From NCBI GenBank assembly GCA_003354225.1, contig PIVH01000321.1, forward strand, positions 1-6,284: a stretch of DNA of 6,284 nucleotides. The letters run 5' to 3'. The notes below the pieces were generated by a model. That model made no database searches. It was not told the origin of the DNA and saw nothing but the letters and a program-made list of their open reading frames with translations. Shown in pieces: positions 5,435 through 6,284 of the stretch. This stretch comes from Globobulimina sp. (taxonomy: Eukaryota > Foraminifera > Rotaliida). Positions within the stretch are counted from its first letter, which is position 1, and the number at the start of each line of letters is the position of its first letter. Made by a program: the position numbers and the translations under genes.

Positions 5435-5824
5435 TTAAAGACATATTAACAAAATGGCACAAACCACCATTATAAACATTAGCTTCTTACTTAGTTTTTT
5501 TTTCATTTTTTTGTTGCTATCTTTGTGTTTGTGTTTTTTAATACATTTTTCGGCAAAAGATCTATCCCAATGTGGTACAGTATGAACAACAATTTTTTCA
5601 TCAAATTGCACCATTAAAGGATGACCTTGTTTTAATTTGGCTTTTCGAGCAATTGTAAATGGATTTGTATCTGACCGAAGACAACTATGTTTTATTGCTG
5701 TTCCATTAGAAATTGGTCCATTTTTTTCCGTCTCCAATATTTTGTTCTCATGACACACTTCATTTATTATGACAATTCCATTTAAATTGTATTTTGACGC
5801 TTGCTTTTTTTGAGTGTGTGGCAT
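5435..5824 (-). CDS. small basic protein with C-terminal membrane anchor, 129 aa
   Basis: The ATG has a favourable context (CACAATGCC) and the frame ends in TAA. Residues 1-94 are mixed and soluble-looking. The segment with SCLRSDTNPF (47-56) and VQFDEKIVVHTVPHWDRS (72-89) resembles the V-x-F docking context of some protein phosphatase 1 regulators, but the basic residue normally before V is missing, so this is only suggestive. Residues 95-114 are dominated by Lys and His, and LMFIMVVCAILLICL (115-129) is hydrophobic to the last residue. That arrangement is typical of a tail-anchored protein with its bulk in the cytosol. One caution is a good donor-like sequence, CTAAGTAAGAAG, at the Leu-Ser-Lys codons just before the hydrophobic end, so the tail could be an intron read-through. 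Confidence 0.72.
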   Translation of the reverse strand: MPHTQKKQASKYNLNGIVIINEVCHENKILETEKNGPISNGTAIKHSCLRSDTNPFTIARKAKLKQGHPLMVQFDEKIVVHTVPHWDRSFAEKCIKKHKHKDSNKKMKKKLSKKLMFIMVVCAILLICL

Positions 5825-6119
5825 TGTGGCAAGGACTGGCTCAATGGAACAAAATGTTTTGGATACTGTTTTTTTTTAAATAACTGAGTGCCAATATTTG
5901 CGAAAAACTGAAATTTCTGGAAACTATCGCTTTTGCTATTTTTTTATAATTAAAAACTAAATTGTTATATTTTTGTATTAATTACTACATATTTACTATA
6001 CACAAACACAACACAGAAAAATGTATATAACATATTATTAATTAAACGTACAACAATATTATATTAAACGTTATGTTAATTAACAAGGTTTTGATTCATA
6101 TCATTTGTAAAACAACCTC
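5825..6119. other. intergenic, 295 bp
   Basis: AT-rich DNA between the stop of the edge gene and the start of the tail-anchored protein gene, so it should hold the promoter of the latter. ATTAAACGT occurs twice (6041 and 6062), and TTAATTAA palindromes lie at 6038 and 6075. No gene was seen. Confidence 0.6.
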
Positions 6120-6284
6120 CTAAATGATACCACCTACCGTTTGACTCAATGTTTCTATCACATCAAAATCATTCACAATTGGTACATTTTTCAAACCTCC
6201 CTCACCTCCTTCCACTTCATCTATTAACTCATCCTTATCCTCCTCACATTCGCCGCCACCTCGTGTTGGAATCAAATGAAGCGG
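6120..6284 (-). CDS. C-terminal end of an acidic protein, cut by the window edge
   Basis: The minus frame from the last base is open for 54 codons to TAG at 6120-6122; the other two minus frames close within the first 42 bases. It begins PLHLIPTRGGGECEEDKDEL, has a Glu/Asp/Gly-rich stretch (EDKDELIDEVEGGEGG) and ends NDFDVIETLSQTVGGII. Local G+C is raised and codon use is even, unlike the flank that starts right after the stop. No start codon lies inside the window, so the true 5' end is outside. An acceptor-like CACGAG near 6259 means that part could be intron. I do not recognise the protein. Confidence 0.65.
   Translation of the reverse strand, partial: PLHLIPTRGGGECEEDKDELIDEVEGGEGGLKNVPIVNDFDVIETLSQTVGGII

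Overview
The window looks like nuclear DNA of an AT-rich eukaryote, probably a protist. It has GT-AG introns of about 50-150 bp, all three stop codons are used as stops (so a standard code fits), promoters lack bacterial signals, and the non-coding DNA is full of A/T runs and short tandem duplications. I cannot fix the taxon from the sequence. A rhizarian such as a foraminifer is only a guess. Every gene I can support lies on the minus strand, so the layout is head to tail from right to left.

From right to left: (i) 6284-6120 is the C-terminal end of an acidic protein cut by the window edge. (ii) 5824-5435 encodes a 129-residue protein with a very basic stretch and a hydrophobic tail anchor. 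(iii) 5434-4475 is about 960 bp of gene-free DNA with several short tandem duplications. (iv) 4474-3998 encodes a 158-residue protein with an acylation-type N-terminus and one canonical EF-hand. (v) 3997-3465 is an upstream region with an 11-bp inverted repeat and a possible N-terminal extension of the next gene. (vi) 3464-498 is a six-exon gene for a predicted secreted protein of about 860 residues. (vii) 1-222 is a 42-bp minisatellite that runs off the left edge.

The centre of interest is the six-exon gene. I assembled it by joining separate open frames at GT/AG sites. All five proposed introns are phase 1, and three (four with one donor choice at intron 5) interrupt a glycine codon. The protein has a signal peptide, four copies of a two-cysteine module (C-x8 or x11-C followed by a beta-strand-like alternation), several W-x5-W motifs, four Tyr-rich segments, a Gln-rich stretch, Gly/Met/His-rich linkers and a 19-residue all-basic run. 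I do not recognise it as a named family. It reads as an extracellular structural, adhesive or matrix protein, which is an inference from composition.

The genes do not form an obvious pathway. The EF-hand protein and the tail-anchored protein both look membrane-associated on the cytoplasmic side, while the large protein is predicted to be exported. Nothing in the sequence shows that they act together.
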